Assembly (NCBI GenBank): GCA_049487715.1
Contig: CP150557.1
Location: forward strand, 248,001 to 312,000
Direction of reading: 5' to 3'
DNA: 64,000 nt
From: Pycnococcus provasolii
Taxonomy: Eukaryota; Chlorophyta; Pseudoscourfieldiophyceae; Pseudoscourfieldiales
Part shown: piece by piece, positions 47,938 to 59,253 of the stretch
Layout: each line of letters opens with the position of its first letter
How positions within the stretch are numbered: the first letter of the stretch is position 1
Made by a program: the position numbers and the translations under genes
The notes under the pieces: model-generated
What the model was told of the DNA's origin: nothing
What the model saw: only the letters and a program-made list of their open reading frames with translations
Databases searched by the model: none

Positions 47938-49653
47938 ATGGCGTCGACTCCTCAGGGGGCGCCGTCTCGAAAATGTACGTCAGCCAAAGGTGCTCGGTCG
48001 CCGTCGACGGTGCTCGCCGCTACGATGTACGACGGTGGTGCTACGCCGCCGCCATCACCATCTGCCTCCTCATCATCTCCCGCCGTGTCGTCGGCTTCTG
48101 CAACAACAACAACGAATGGGAAATATCGAAGCAGTGCTTCTACTCCTAATAGTAGTAGTAGTAGTAGTAGTACTCATCACAGCGCTCGAAGCAACAAGAC
48201 GCCGGGCAGCAACACCGCCGCCGGCTCAGCGGCAAAGTACAGGAAACAACAACAACAACAACAACAAAACCAGTCGCCGACACCGCCGACGACGAAGAAG
48301 AACAAACTCAAGCTAGATGAGCAGCAGAAGAAAGATGATAACGACAAAAACCAAATTGAGGAAAACGACGGCGATGACGACGGCTCATCAGAGGACAATC
48401 GCGTGCGCATTTTTGTGAGATTTCGACCGCCACGTGATGATGATGCAAAAAAACAGCAGCAGCAGTCATCATCTTCTTCTTGTTGGACAATCCAACAAGA
48501 CCAATATGTGCTCAGCGCAGATCGCGACGAGCCGTTTGCTTACGATCGAGTGTTTGCAAGCGATACGGACCAGTGCACCGTCTTCGAAGGCACTGTCGCG
48601 GAGGATGTGCGCGCGTGCTTGCAGAGTGGAGTCAACGTCACACTATTCGCTTACGGACAAACGGGTTCTGGCAAGACGTACACGGTGCTCGGCACGCCTT
48701 CGTCGAAAACAGCACCTGGCCTTCTGCCACGTTGCTTGGACGCTTTCTTTGCTGCGGCGGAGGACGGCGGCGGCAGTAGCACTAGCGGTGAAGTCGGTGT
48801 GCATATTTCTATGTACGAAATCTACCGTGAGACGATCATCGACCTGCTCTGCACGTCGACGACTACAAGCGCATCATCATCGTCATCACCAGCACCAGCA
48901 ACACTGAACCTCCAAGAGGATAATGACGGAAATGTCGAAGTGGTGGGACTCAGCACAGAGCTCGCTCGCAGCAAAGCAGAAGCTCTTGATATCGTCGAGC
49001 GAGCTGGGTCTCGACGTGCAACTGCAACCACAGCGTGCAACGTCGCGTCATCACGCTCGCATCTCGTGGTCGTCATGCGCCGCGGTGATGGTGAGACTCG
49101 CGGCGGCTCTCTCACTCTGTGTGACCTCGCCGGATCCGAGCGTGTTGACAAGACGGGAGCGGAGGGAACAGTGCTCAAGGAGGCGCAGCACATAAATAGC
49201 AGCCTGAGTACACTTGGGAATGTGGTGCACTCCCTCGCGTCGCAGAAGAAGCAGCACGTGCCGTATCGTAGCAGTCGGCTTACACATGCTCTCAAGCAGA
49301 GCTTAGGCGGCCGTTCGCGCACGCGCATCGTCGTCTGTGTGAGTCCCGACGTGGAGGACGTGGAGGAGACGATGAGCAGTCTGCGCTTTGCGGCACGTGC
49401 GAAGCATATGGCTCGGCATGCACCGAAGGAGGAGATGGAAGGCTTTTCCCCAAAGCCAGGCAGTCCAGAGGAGCTGATCTGGCTACGAAAGCAGCGTCAA
49501 ACGCTCGTGGATGAGGTGCACACGCTACGAGAACGTGTCGAGGCGGTGCAAGGTGGTTTTGGTGGGAAAACAACGATGCCTCTTCTCATGGAGATTGTAC
49601 TCAATGCCGCCGTGCTTGTGGGAGCTGCGTGCGTGCTGGGGCGCACAAAGTAA
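47938..49653 (+). CDS. Kinesin motor protein with C-terminal membrane anchor
   Basis: 571 residues from ATGGCGTCGACTCC. A Ser/Thr/Gln-rich, disordered N-terminus (1-155) precedes the motor domain: IFVRFRPP (about 160), GQTGSGKT P-loop (240-247), NVASSRSH (switch I), DLAGSE (396-401, switch II), HINSSLSTLGNV and VPYRSSRLTHALKQSLGG. A short coiled-coil neck follows (ELIWLRKQRQTLVDEVHTLRE). The last 20 residues are hydrophobic (MEIVLNAAVLVGAACVLG) and end in RTK, as in tail-anchored proteins. Motor first and neck second mean plus-end motility is likely. The tail suggests a fixed cargo such as ER, mitochondrion or plastid envelope. Confidence 0.92.
   Translation: MASTPQGAPSRKCTSAKGARSPSTVLAATMYDGGATPPPSPSASSSSPAVSSASATTTTNGKYRSSASTPNSSSSSSSTHHSARSNKTPGSNTAAGSAAKYRKQQQQQQQNQSPTPPTTKKNKLKLDEQQKKDDNDKNQIEENDGDDDGSSEDNRVRIFVRFRPPRDDDAKKQQQQSSSSSCWTIQQDQYVLSADRDEPFAYDRVFASDTDQCTVFEGTVAEDVRACLQSGVNVTLFAYGQTGSGKTYTVLGTPSSKTAPGLLPRCLDAFFAAAEDGGGSSTSGEVGVHISMYEIYRETIIDLLCTSTTTSASSSSSPAPATLNLQEDNDGNVEVVGLSTELARSKAEALDIVERAGSRRATATTACNVASSRSHLVVVMRRGDGETRGGSLTLCDLAGSERVDKTGAEGTVLKEAQHINSSLSTLGNVVHSLASQKKQHVPYRSSRLTHALKQSLGGRSRTRIVVCVSPDVEDVEETMSSLRFAARAKHMARHAPKEEMEGFSPKPGSPEELIWLRKQRQTLVDEVHTLRERVEAVQGGFGGKTTMPLLMEIVLNAAVLVGAACVLGRTK
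48153..48178 (+). repeat. (AGT)n run encoding polyserine
   Basis: About eight AGT codons in the disordered N-terminus of the kinesin. Confidence 0.85.
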
Positions 49654-49802
49654 AAGCCGAGATGCAGTATGATGGATGATGTACTGTGGGATTGTTGTTG
49701 CAACAATATTTGGGGAGAGTAATTTTTCTCTATTTATAGATCGATTAATCGGATGAGATGAAAATCTCAAGTCATATTTCGTAACTCGCAAATTAAATAC
49801 AT

Positions 49803-52800
49803 TTACGAGCGATCGTTTGTTGTCTTCAACTCGTTCAGGCGCGCGCGAAGGTTTGCAAGGTTCGAGCCACCTGCATCTGCAGTTGTTGGCCGCCCGGTGT
49901 CCGCACTTCCCTGAATCGTCTGCGCCTTTGCCTGAATGCTCTCAAAGCGACGCTTGATGTCCTCGAGATTCGAGCCAGCCGCCGATGCTGCGGATGAGGT
50001 TGGTGCCGGCGCTGCCGGCGCCGCCATCTGCTGGCGGAAGTCTCGGAAACGCCGGCTCATCGCCTCCACCTGCTCTACAGCCTTGGTCGCCGGGGTCGGC
50101 GCAGGGCCGCCGGCGGCACCCGAGCCGCCGCCACGAGCAGCCATCTGTGGCGCGGCACCAATTCGCTGTCCCGCATTTTCCTTCTCGAGCTCCATGTCGT
50201 TGCTCGCACACTTCGCAAGACCGCGTTGAATGTACGCCCGGAACGCGTCACTCGTCTTCGCGAGGTGAGGATGGATGTCCACGGAAGGATGCCGCTTGGT
50301 GAAGCGGTACAACGCTTCCAGGCCAGCCGAGGTCGTCGATTTGTCGCCAATCTGTTTGAAGATGGACGCGAGCTGACTCTTCAAATCGGAGGGTGAAGCT
50401 CCCGCCGTGGCAGGACGTGCGGAAAGCGTTGCCACGCTGGATGACGACGACGACGACGCGACGCTAGCATCGACTGCATTCGGATCCACGGCAATGGTGT
50501 GCCCGGCACTTGCAAGGCTGCTCAAGTTCAGATCGATGTAGGCGAGGATGATTGGAGTCGGTCGCTCGGCAATGGGAACGAGGCTCATGTGGTGCCTTAC
50601 CTTGTACCCAAGTGTTTTGCACAGCTCATGCAGCACAGTCTTCACCATGCGCAACGGCTTGTCGTCCGTCGAGCCACGGCGACGCAGCTCATCCACGCCA
50701 AGACCAGCAAAGAAGCCGTGGATGGCGTGCACAAGCTTGTCCACGTCGATCATGCTGATGGACTCACTCAGCGCCTTTGTCAGCTTGATGAGGCACTTCA
50801 CAACCAGCTCGAGGAATTTCTTCGTCTGCGCATCCCCGTCAGTCAGCCCGCCAAGACCATCGTCAATGACGCGTGTCGAAGACAGGCGAGACGGTGGCAC
50901 GCGCAGGAGCAGGAGAAGGACGCTGAACGCCTTTGTGCGGTCAGAGCTCTCAAGTACGCGAAGCATCAAAATGTTCAGCGCCTTGAGAAGCTGAGGACCC
51001 TCGCTAAGACGAGGCAGACGATCATCGAGCAGTCGTACGAGCAGGTTCGCCATCACTCTCTCGAGCACCGGCTGGCTGACCGCGCGAGCGCACCGCGGTA
51101 TGTTAAAGAGCATCATGAGCGTGTTCACCGTGTACTTCGCTCCACGCGTGCTGCCACCCGCGGCGGCGCGTCCGAGCGCCACGTCCGCATTATCGGCAAG
51201 GCAAGCGGCGGCTGTGTCGGCACCATCCACAACAGCTTCAATGCCGGAATCCGTCAGCCGTCCACCACTCGCGTGCGCAAGGAGCGTGCATAGCAGCTTC
51301 ATGCCCTCGACAGACGCAGCCTCCTCGTGGTCGGAAGCCGCCGTGCATCCGCGACGCCACTGCTCCGCCACATCAGCTTCAGCAGGCGGCGCCACCATCG
51401 AGGGATGAACCTTGTACGGGGTCACGGGAGCCATGCCCTCCTCAGGGGCCACCGGTGTGCGCGCTGGGCTTGCCGGTTCCGTGGCAACCGGGGCGAGTGC
51501 GGGCATGGCACCACCCGTGGGCAGTTCCGGTGCTGAGGCACGCATCGGGCTCGAGCGAGCTGCAGAGCTCGGTCGAGATCGACCAGCAGACGCTGTCGAC
51601 GGACGCTCCTTCTCCACCTTGCCACCTGGGCCGTGCAGCATAGCACCAGCTTTTGGCATGCCCGATTTCTCGAGCTGCTTGTCCTCCCACTTGAACTTAT
51701 CCGCCAGCAGGCTGCGGTGAGCGTCGGGAATGTGGCCCACGAATTTCCAAACCACATCCTGACCAACGCAGCGGTAGATTGCCGCGATAGCGCCCATGAC
51801 ACTGCCACGCAGCGACGCGTCACGCTCCCCGGCAAGGAGCACCAGGCTCTGCGTTGCCTTCTTCGTGCTCTCGAAGCTCGTCGTCAGCACCTCACTGATT
51901 GACGATCCGGCAAGTGCGCGATGATTGAGGAACGTCAGAACTTCGTCGCCACCCGGAGGCGATACCTCCGTTCCGATTGCATACGCCTCGTCGGCAAGAA
52001 TGGCCACGTCATCGGCACACTCGATGCGAGTACGATTGTTCTTGCTCTTCAGTCCATCGAGAATGTAGGTCATCACCTTCGAGGTCGGGAGCTTAGAGCA
52101 AATGAGCTGCAGAAGCTCACGGTGCAGCTGACGAATGCGATCCTGATTGTGGCCGCGCTTCTCCACCACGGTCGGAAGGAGCAGCGACAGATCCTGGTCC
52201 ACGAGGCCACCATCAATAGCGCCCACGCTCTCCACCAGAGCAGACGCGAGCTCGAGCACCTTAAGGATAACCGTCGTGTTCCCCTCGCACAGCTTCAGGC
52301 TGATCCAGCGGAACCACACGTCAACAGTCTGCAGATGTGCCATGTGCCCGGGAGAGGATTGCACCTCCGCCAACACCGCGTCCACGCCGCGGCAGAGCAC
52401 CTTGAAGTCCGAGCTGCGGAGCATTTCCAGCACATCGCCGCGAAGATTTCCCGACATTGCGTCGTACACAGCGTCGTACAGATCTGATGTCCTCGGGCCA
52501 TCGTCGAATTTAAGGCGACGCGGAACGCGGCGCAGACGGTCCTCGCGCGCCGCGGCTGCTCCCGCGGAAACGCGGAACACCGCTTCTTCGTCCTCGCCAC
52601 TGCTGGCAGATGCTTCTATGGTTACCGGGCGTGAAGTCACCGATGATGCTGCCGTCGCCGGGCGGGGCGACACGACTGCCGCTGCTGGACGGGGCGACAC
52701 GACTGCCGTTGCCGGTCGGTCCGAGAAAGAGGAGGCGTTCGACTCCCCAGAAGCCTTGGCGGGAGAGCCAGCAACTGCTGGCATCGAATCGACCGCGTTG

Positions 52801-55800
52801 GACAAGTCAGCGCTAGCAGCACGCACAGCTGCAGACTTGTCGCCAGCCGCAGCATCCGCGACCTTCTTCAGGTAGCTGCGCATCGCGCTCTCGTCCGCGT
52901 AGCCCTTGAGCATGTGCAGAACGTCCACCTTTCCATCGGGGGACGACTTGGTGTCGGTCACATAGTTGCGCATTGCGCTAGATCCGTGCAGCATCTTGTC
53001 AAGCACCTCAGAACGGCCAGAATCAATCCACGTCGTCAGGCACGTCGTTGCCGCATCGCGCGTCGCCTTTCTGTTGTCGTTGAAAGTGCTGAGAATGCTG
53101 GGCAGCATGGTGCCAATGCTTCGCAGAAGCGCAGGTCCGAGTGCAGCTCCAAGTTTGCCCAAAACATTGAGAGCGAGCGCAACAAGGTTCTTGTTGCTAT
53201 CCGACAGCCGTCCCTTGAGGGCGCTGAAAAGGTCGCTCAGGACGCCAGGCTCAAGCGCGGCACCACCGCATCCGGGAAGCTTCGTTTCCGCGATAATGCC
53301 TTCAAGGGCCTGCAGAGCAGCATTGCGCTCCTTCCAGTTGTTGCTATACAGATCCTTGATCAACTTCTGCGTAATGCGCGACGTGATGTCTACCCGAGGC
53401 CCATCGGCGCCGTCGATGAGTAGCACCTCAGGCTCGTCAGAATCGCCTGATGGAGCAGCCGCGCCGGCAGCCGCAGACGGTTTTGCCTTCGGTTTTGTCG
53501 CACCACGGACTTTACGCTCCGGCTCGTGCGGGTGTTCGCTTAATGGGTTCTTGTTGCACTCATTCTCGATGTTCGACAGCAGCGCACTCTTCAGCTCATC
53601 GCCTGGTGCGGCGTTAAGTACAGCAAGTGTCCCGGCGTTACCAAGGAAGGTGTTGGCGCATCCAATCGCCTCCATCGCGGCATTCTTAACGAGCGGTGAT
53701 GCAGCGGCGTTCAGCGAAGTCTTGCACATGCCCAGCACCACCTTGAGGTCCACCGCCCTCGGCGACGGCGCGGCGGTCGCGCCAAATGCAAGCATACTCG
53801 CCGTTAGGAAACGAAGAATTTCGGAGAGCAGTTTCGGATTCTTCTTCGCCACCTCTGAGCCTCCCGCCTGGAACACCTGCTTGACGACGAACGTGGGTGA
53901 AGTGCACTCCGCAAGATTCAGGAACAGCTCGCTTGTCGGGACCTTGAGTTTCGTGTCACTGAGCTTTGCGGTGCACGCCAAGATGGCGTGATGTGCCAGC
54001 GACTTGGTAATGAATGCCGATCCCAGCACGACGGCGCTCATCATTTCCACAGATGCCTTTATCACCTGGAAATTGTTTTCCTTGTCGATGCTTGGGCGCG
54101 AGCACGCAAACACGATTAGCGCCTCGGTGTTGCTCGCATCGAACGCGCTCGAATCCGTGTCCGGTGGACTGCTGATGCTGGCTGTCTTCGCCTCGATAGC
54201 CTCTTTGTGAGCCGTCACCGCAGCTAGTCGCACTTTCCAGTCCGACGACGCGAGTCCCGCAATATGCGAGGTGCCGAGCAGTTCCCCCACGCGCTCTTCC
54301 GCAATCTCAGTCGTTGGAAGAGGTGCGTCTTGCGGCTCAGCTTTGGTCGGCGAGCTTGGGGCGCCGCGTGACGCGCCCGCCGTGCGCGGTCGAGCCCCGG
54401 CGGAGGTGACGGGTCGCCGAGGTGCCGCGCTGGCAGGTCGTGCCAATGGCCTCGATATTGGTGCTGCCGCCGCCGTCGCTGGGCGCTGCGGTGGCGCCGA
54501 CGAGCTGCGTGATGGTGCCGCCGTCTCGATGTCCTCACCCGCGGCGAGCGCTTCGAACTTCTTGCGCTGCTTGTCGTCGAGTTTGCCTGCAAATTTCTCC
54601 ACAAGGCTCTTGCATTCGGGACCGGCGAGCGAGAAGGCAACGGAGCATCCTAGCGCTGCATCGCGCACCGAGGCATCGGCATCAGCGGCGAGACTGGCAA
54701 GCGTTTTCTCAAACTCCTTGAACACCTTCACGAGGTCCTTAACCTTCCTCGGATCCTTCGAGTTGGACGCGCACTCCGCGAGCCATCCAAGTGCCCCCGA
54801 TTTTGCCTTGGGCACCTTACATGCCTTGAAGTGCTCGATCACGTCCTCCATCACGTCGGAGAGCAGGAAGCAGTGCGCCCCGAAGGCTGCAAGTGCATCG
54901 AGCGAGGCGTTGACGACAGCGCCGCTCTTATCCTTGAGCTTCATCAGGCAGATGGACGTGAAGCTGCGCGCGTTCCCTGCAAACTCCCTGCGTAATCCAC
55001 GCCCTAGCGCTGCTGCACAATTCAGGCTCTCCGCAACGCACACGACGTTGCTGTCATTCTTGATGATTTTTGCGAGTGCGCGAGACACGTCTCCGTATTC
55101 ACCACCCGCGAGTCGAGGAACGGAGGCGAGTTTCTTGAGATGTAGCAGCGCATCGCGTCGCTCGCTCCACTTGGCTGCTGACAGCGGCGTCCAGAACACG
55201 TCATCCTTAAGCTCCTTGAGAATCGACTGCGGCTCGCTCAGATCGAAGGTGTCAATCTCCGGTGCGGCGGGCGACGGTGGCAGCGGAGGAGGCCCGCTTT
55301 CGCCAGATGCGCCAGATGCACCTGGGCTCGCTGGCTGGCTGCTGCGTCCCGGAGTCGCGGCAGCGGCAGCAGCCTGCCTTTTTCGCGTCAGGCGCGTAGG
55401 CACTGGTTTTCCTCCTGAGCCGATGTCCTTGAGAGCCTCCTCCATCTCCTTGCGCATCGTGTCGCGCATTTGATCGATAAGCAGGCTGGTGACGACTCCA
55501 GATCCGACCCACCGTGCGAGCTCGACGACGAGCTGCTTCGCGGTGTCGCGAACCTTGCTGTCTTTCGCCTCGAAGAGTGGCGTCATTCCCTTGAGCAGTG
55601 GCTTCGCGTCAACCGTCGGCGAGCCGAAGCTGCTGACGAGCGTGAGCAGCGAGTTGGCAGCGGCGAGTACCACCTTTGGAACCTTGTTTGTGGTAGCAGC
55701 CTTGAGGAGCGCCTCTACCGCAGGCTCGCTCGCCTCGAGTTCAGCGCATAGCATGAAAGCTTCCGTCGCCTTCTCCACGGTGCGAGGACGTCCGTTCAGA

Positions 55801-56249
55801 CACTTCTTCGCGATGGCGGGGCACAGCACGGGAGCGAGTCGACTTGCCGTCGACTCGTCTGTGACGGCGAGGTATGCGCACGCCGCGTCGAGCGCGTGTT
55901 CCTGCGCGGCGGCGTTCGAGTCTGCGACGGCGTGTGAGAGCAGGCCGGCTAATCCATGTAGGCGTGCGTGTTGTGATTGACGTGTTTTGTTTGTTTGCGT
56001 GTGTGTTTGTTTGTTTGTAAGTTCTTCGTTGAAAAATGCGTGCGATCATCAAACGATTCGACGTCGGATCTTCTCTCTATGGTTTGGAAACGTACCAAAC
56101 TCCTTCACCTCTTCGTGCGACGACGTTTGTTGGCATTTCTTCGTCATGTCTTCGTATGCGGCATTGCGCACTTTCCAGTTTTTGTGTTCGACGCGCTGCT
56201 CTAATGGCAAAAGGGCCGCCTTGGACAGCAGCTCTGCGTCCTCTGACAT
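49803..56249 (-). CDS. XMAP215/MOR1/ch-TOG microtubule polymerase
   Basis: Two exons: 56249-56096 and 55948-49803, with a 147-bp intron (GTACGT...GGATTAG) joined in phase 1 to restore EEVKEF|AGLLSHAVADSN. The product is about 2099 residues. The N-terminal start (LPLEQRVEHKNWKVRNAAYEDM) is the classic first helix pair of TOG1. Five TOG-type HEAT arrays can be followed, with starts near WTPLSAAKWSERRDAL (TOG2), GLASSDWKVRLAAVTAH (TOG3), LYSNNWKERNAALQAL (TOG4) and the later LRSSDFKVLCRGVDAV (TOG5), separated by Ser/Pro/Ala linkers. The C-terminus ends with short coiled-coil segments. TOG arrays bind tubulin and speed plus-end growth. The 51-codon first exon was found only from the splice. Confidence 0.93.
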
Positions 56250-58022
56250 AGCACCAAGGACTAAGAGCAGCTAAGAGCAGACGCCACAAGACAAGTGTTT
56301 GCGCAGGTGAAGCAGAGCAGAGCGGAAACGGAATGAAGGGGACCGGCAGGTGGGAAGGAGCTCCGGAGGGAGAAACGCCGGGGAGGGAGCGCGAAACTCG
56401 GAACAGGCAGACAGGGGAGGGGGCCCCCGAAGACGAAGACGAAGAAGAATCCTCCTGGGAAATTAACAACTAACCTTAACAAAAGGAGGGAAGAAACGGA
56501 TTCCTGGTTAGGGTTTGGGAAAGGCCACCCATTTTCAATCTTCAATCTTAGTCTAAGCTAGCCCTTAGGGTTAGGCATTAGGGTTATCCTGATCCGGGGT
56601 TTCTTATGAATTAACAATAGGGGACCCGAATCCATGGAGCCAGATGACAGGTGACAAACTCAGGTTGACTGGGACTTCTTAAGGGCTGCTTGGCTGCTTG
56701 GTGTGTGTTTTGTTTTGTTTGTGTGTTGTTTGTGTGTTGTGTTGTTTGTGTTTTTTTTCCTTGGTTTCTGCTCATGCGTTCGCTTTTCCAGTGTACGCTG
56801 TCCGGCCAAACACCACGCAGACAGGCCTTGTTGCTTGTAGGCGTAGTTCCCTAAACCACACGGTCACTTGCACAGCACCTCCTTGTACGTTTCGTTGGTG
56901 AATGAATGCAAAATATGGCGGAAAATATGGAAAATTAATTACGAAAAACAAATTCCTCCGAAATCAAGAGGAATTTACAGGCGTAGACAGGAAACTTTTA
57001 CCGCGAGTCGAGTACTGTAGGCGCGCCGCGCGAGGAAAATATAATGAGGAAAATGCCGTGACCTGAAGTAGCTGCGCACATCCGAATGAAAGGCAACGCA
57101 GAGTGAGACAGGCGGTGGCCACCACACAACTCCACAAGGCATTGTGCACTAAATGTGCAGCGCAGCAGAGGCCGCGCGTTAATAAGGTTAGAGAAGTCGA
57201 AAGTCTGAGAGAGAGAAGTTGTTTTCGAGGTGCGCACTGCGAAGCCGAAGCCGCGTGTTTTTCGTCGTCTCGGAACCCCACCGCACTGCCTTATTAGGTC
57301 CAGCGAGGCGGAGGCGTCCGGTGGGAGGAAGGCTATCTAGTACCGGATAGTACTATCCATCCCCTTCCAGGACACGTCGCGGCAAACAGACGGAAAGAAA
57401 GGCGGAAGGAGCAGTCAGACAGGGGGGAATGCCCCGACCTTCTGCCCCGACCAGGGGGGCATCAGCCATCCGGATTCAGGGGGGACTTTAGTCGAGGCAT
57501 CATCCACAGTAGTCAGTCCGCCTTTCGACGAACTCGGTGGGACCCCCCAAGAAGGCCGCGAGGAGGCCTGGAGGGGACCGGCGACGACGCCAGGCAGTGC
57601 GCCCACACAACCACGCGCATCGCGCCGGAGAGGGACGGGAAGCACCCGCGTGCTGCTGCGTAACACGCATAGCTCAGCTTGTGCCTCCAGCCACTGCTCG
57701 AGTGCAGCTGTAAGTAAGCACTTCCGTGTACGTGCTTCAAGACCTCTGCGCGCACCGTGCTCTGCACCTCGTGAAGTCTCGAGTTTCGCTGACGGAGCGT
57801 TAGAAGACACGGCGGGGGAAAGAGAGCGTTATCTCTTCCGGAACGAAACAAAAAAGGCGCTTCGTGTTCGCTTCGAAGAACTCGGTGGACGCACGTTCAC
57901 GTTCTCGTTTCGCCTTTCACTTCTGGTCTTACAGCGGTCGACGCACACTCGTCACGACGAGTGTAAAGTCAGCTGAAGATACCAACCTGACACAACAGAA
58001 AAAGGAGCAAACAAGCACAAAA
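56250..58022. other. Long divergent intergenic region, XMAP215 / EF-hand protein
   Basis: 1773 bp, the largest gap between genes. It contains two telomere-like patches (56506-56520 and 56562-56586), a TGTGTT/TTGTTT-rich stretch (56698-56760), and a perfect 14-base palindrome GGATAGTACTATCC at 57345-57358. Open frames at 57415-57851 on the minus strand lack any conserved pattern. The last 150 bp before the EF-hand start are pyrimidine-rich. A non-coding RNA or poorly conserved gene cannot be excluded. Confidence 0.6.
56506..56586 (+). repeat. Two short telomere-like patches
   Basis: GGTTAGGGTTTGGG at 56506-56519 and CCCTTAGGGTTAGGCATTAGG within 56562-56586, in the 5' flank of XMAP215. Confidence 0.75.
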
Positions 58023-59160
58023 ATGGCACAGGGCAACCCACCATCTGTGGTGGAACGCGCGCGCTCTATCGCCGCAACACTCGACACGCCAACAAAGGGG
58101 GGCCAACTGCGTGCAAAGAAAGGACCACTCGAACGCTCGAGCAGTGAAAATATGAAGGGCGACCCAGATGCGCTGAGGAGAATATCGGCAAGCGGACTCA
58201 GGAACGACGTACGTCACAATATGCAAAAAGCCTTAAACCTTCCGTTGCAAAAACTACAAGCAAACGCGAAACTCACAAAACGAACCTTGCACACACAAAA
58301 TACAACCACAGGGAGCCATCGTCTACGCGAAGGGCGACTCAGCTTGCATACCGCTCGCACGTTCCATCTCCAACGTGCGGAGACTCATCTTCAACCGCCG
58401 GTGCGAGTCGCAGCTCATCCTCGTCGAGGCACCAGCAGCCACACCGAGACCAAAGGAGACCTTGCAAAAACGTGCCGTCACAACACCCGTCGCACCGCTC
58501 TCGCCAACAAGACGAGCGCTCCTCGAGTGCGTCGGTGCACCCTCGCCACTCCTCAGATACGACGGACACGTGACAAGGTTCGCACCAGCAGAGTTCGCTG
58601 ACCACGAGGCGTTCCGTACGGCTTTTCAGTTTTTCGACACGGACCGAGATGGTACGCTGAGCGCGACAGAACTCGTGGAGGTGCTGAGCAGGTTTGGCGT
58701 GAACACAACAGAAGAGAATGTTTCTCTCATGCTGCACACGATGGACTTCAACGGCCGCGGGCGTGTTGGCTTTGGCGAATTTCTCGAGTTGATGAAGGAG
58801 GCGAGTGGCGAGAGTGAGTCGAACATGGGTGCTATGGATCCGCTCGACGACACAGCACAGCGCCGAGTTTTTGAGTCGCTAGACAGCGACAGTGACGGAT
58901 TTTTGTCTCGAGACGACTTGTTCAAGCTGTGGTCAATGCTCGGTGAGTCAGAGGAACCACAGGAGGAGAACGACGAAATCACAGCTGCAAGCACACAGGA
59001 CGGCGATTCCAAGGAGGCTACGCCAACGCCGCCGCAGTCGGCGGAGGCGACATCGTTCGTGGAACGCATGTTGGCGTTCGCTGATGTCGACAAAGACGGT
59101 AAGCTCTCGTATGCCGAGTTCGTGCGCGTAATCGAAACGCCTCCCGAGTCTTGGATGTAA
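58023..59160 (+). CDS. Four-EF-hand calcium-binding protein
   Basis: Two exons, 58023-58208 and 58312-59160, joined in phase 0 across a 103-bp intron (GTACGT...CAACCACAG). The product is about 344 residues. The first 150 are basic with no known domain. Four EF-hand loops follow: DTDRDGTLSATE, DFNGRGRVGFGE, DSDSDGFLSRDD and DVDKDGKLSYAE. The second has Gly/Arg at ligand positions and may bind weakly. A Glu/Ser-rich linker of about 50 residues separates loops 3 and 4. The arrangement is calmodulin-like but longer, with centrin/calcineurin B-like features. It probably acts as a calcium sensor. Confidence 0.88.
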
Positions 59161-59253
59161 TCACAACAATTAAACTTAAGAAGAAAATAATACAAGCGAA
59201 CGAGTTCCAACACCTTGAAAGAAAAACAAGAAATGTTGTCGTTACATATCGTT

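Noticed and set aside
52966-55473. Long plus-strand open frames of 341 and 400 codons antisense to XMAP215
   Set aside because: They mirror the TOG-array codons and are Ser/Ala/Arg-rich without conserved motifs.
57415-57851. Minus-strand frames of 112-131 codons in the large gap
   Set aside because: Neither has a recognisable domain, signal peptide or splice support.
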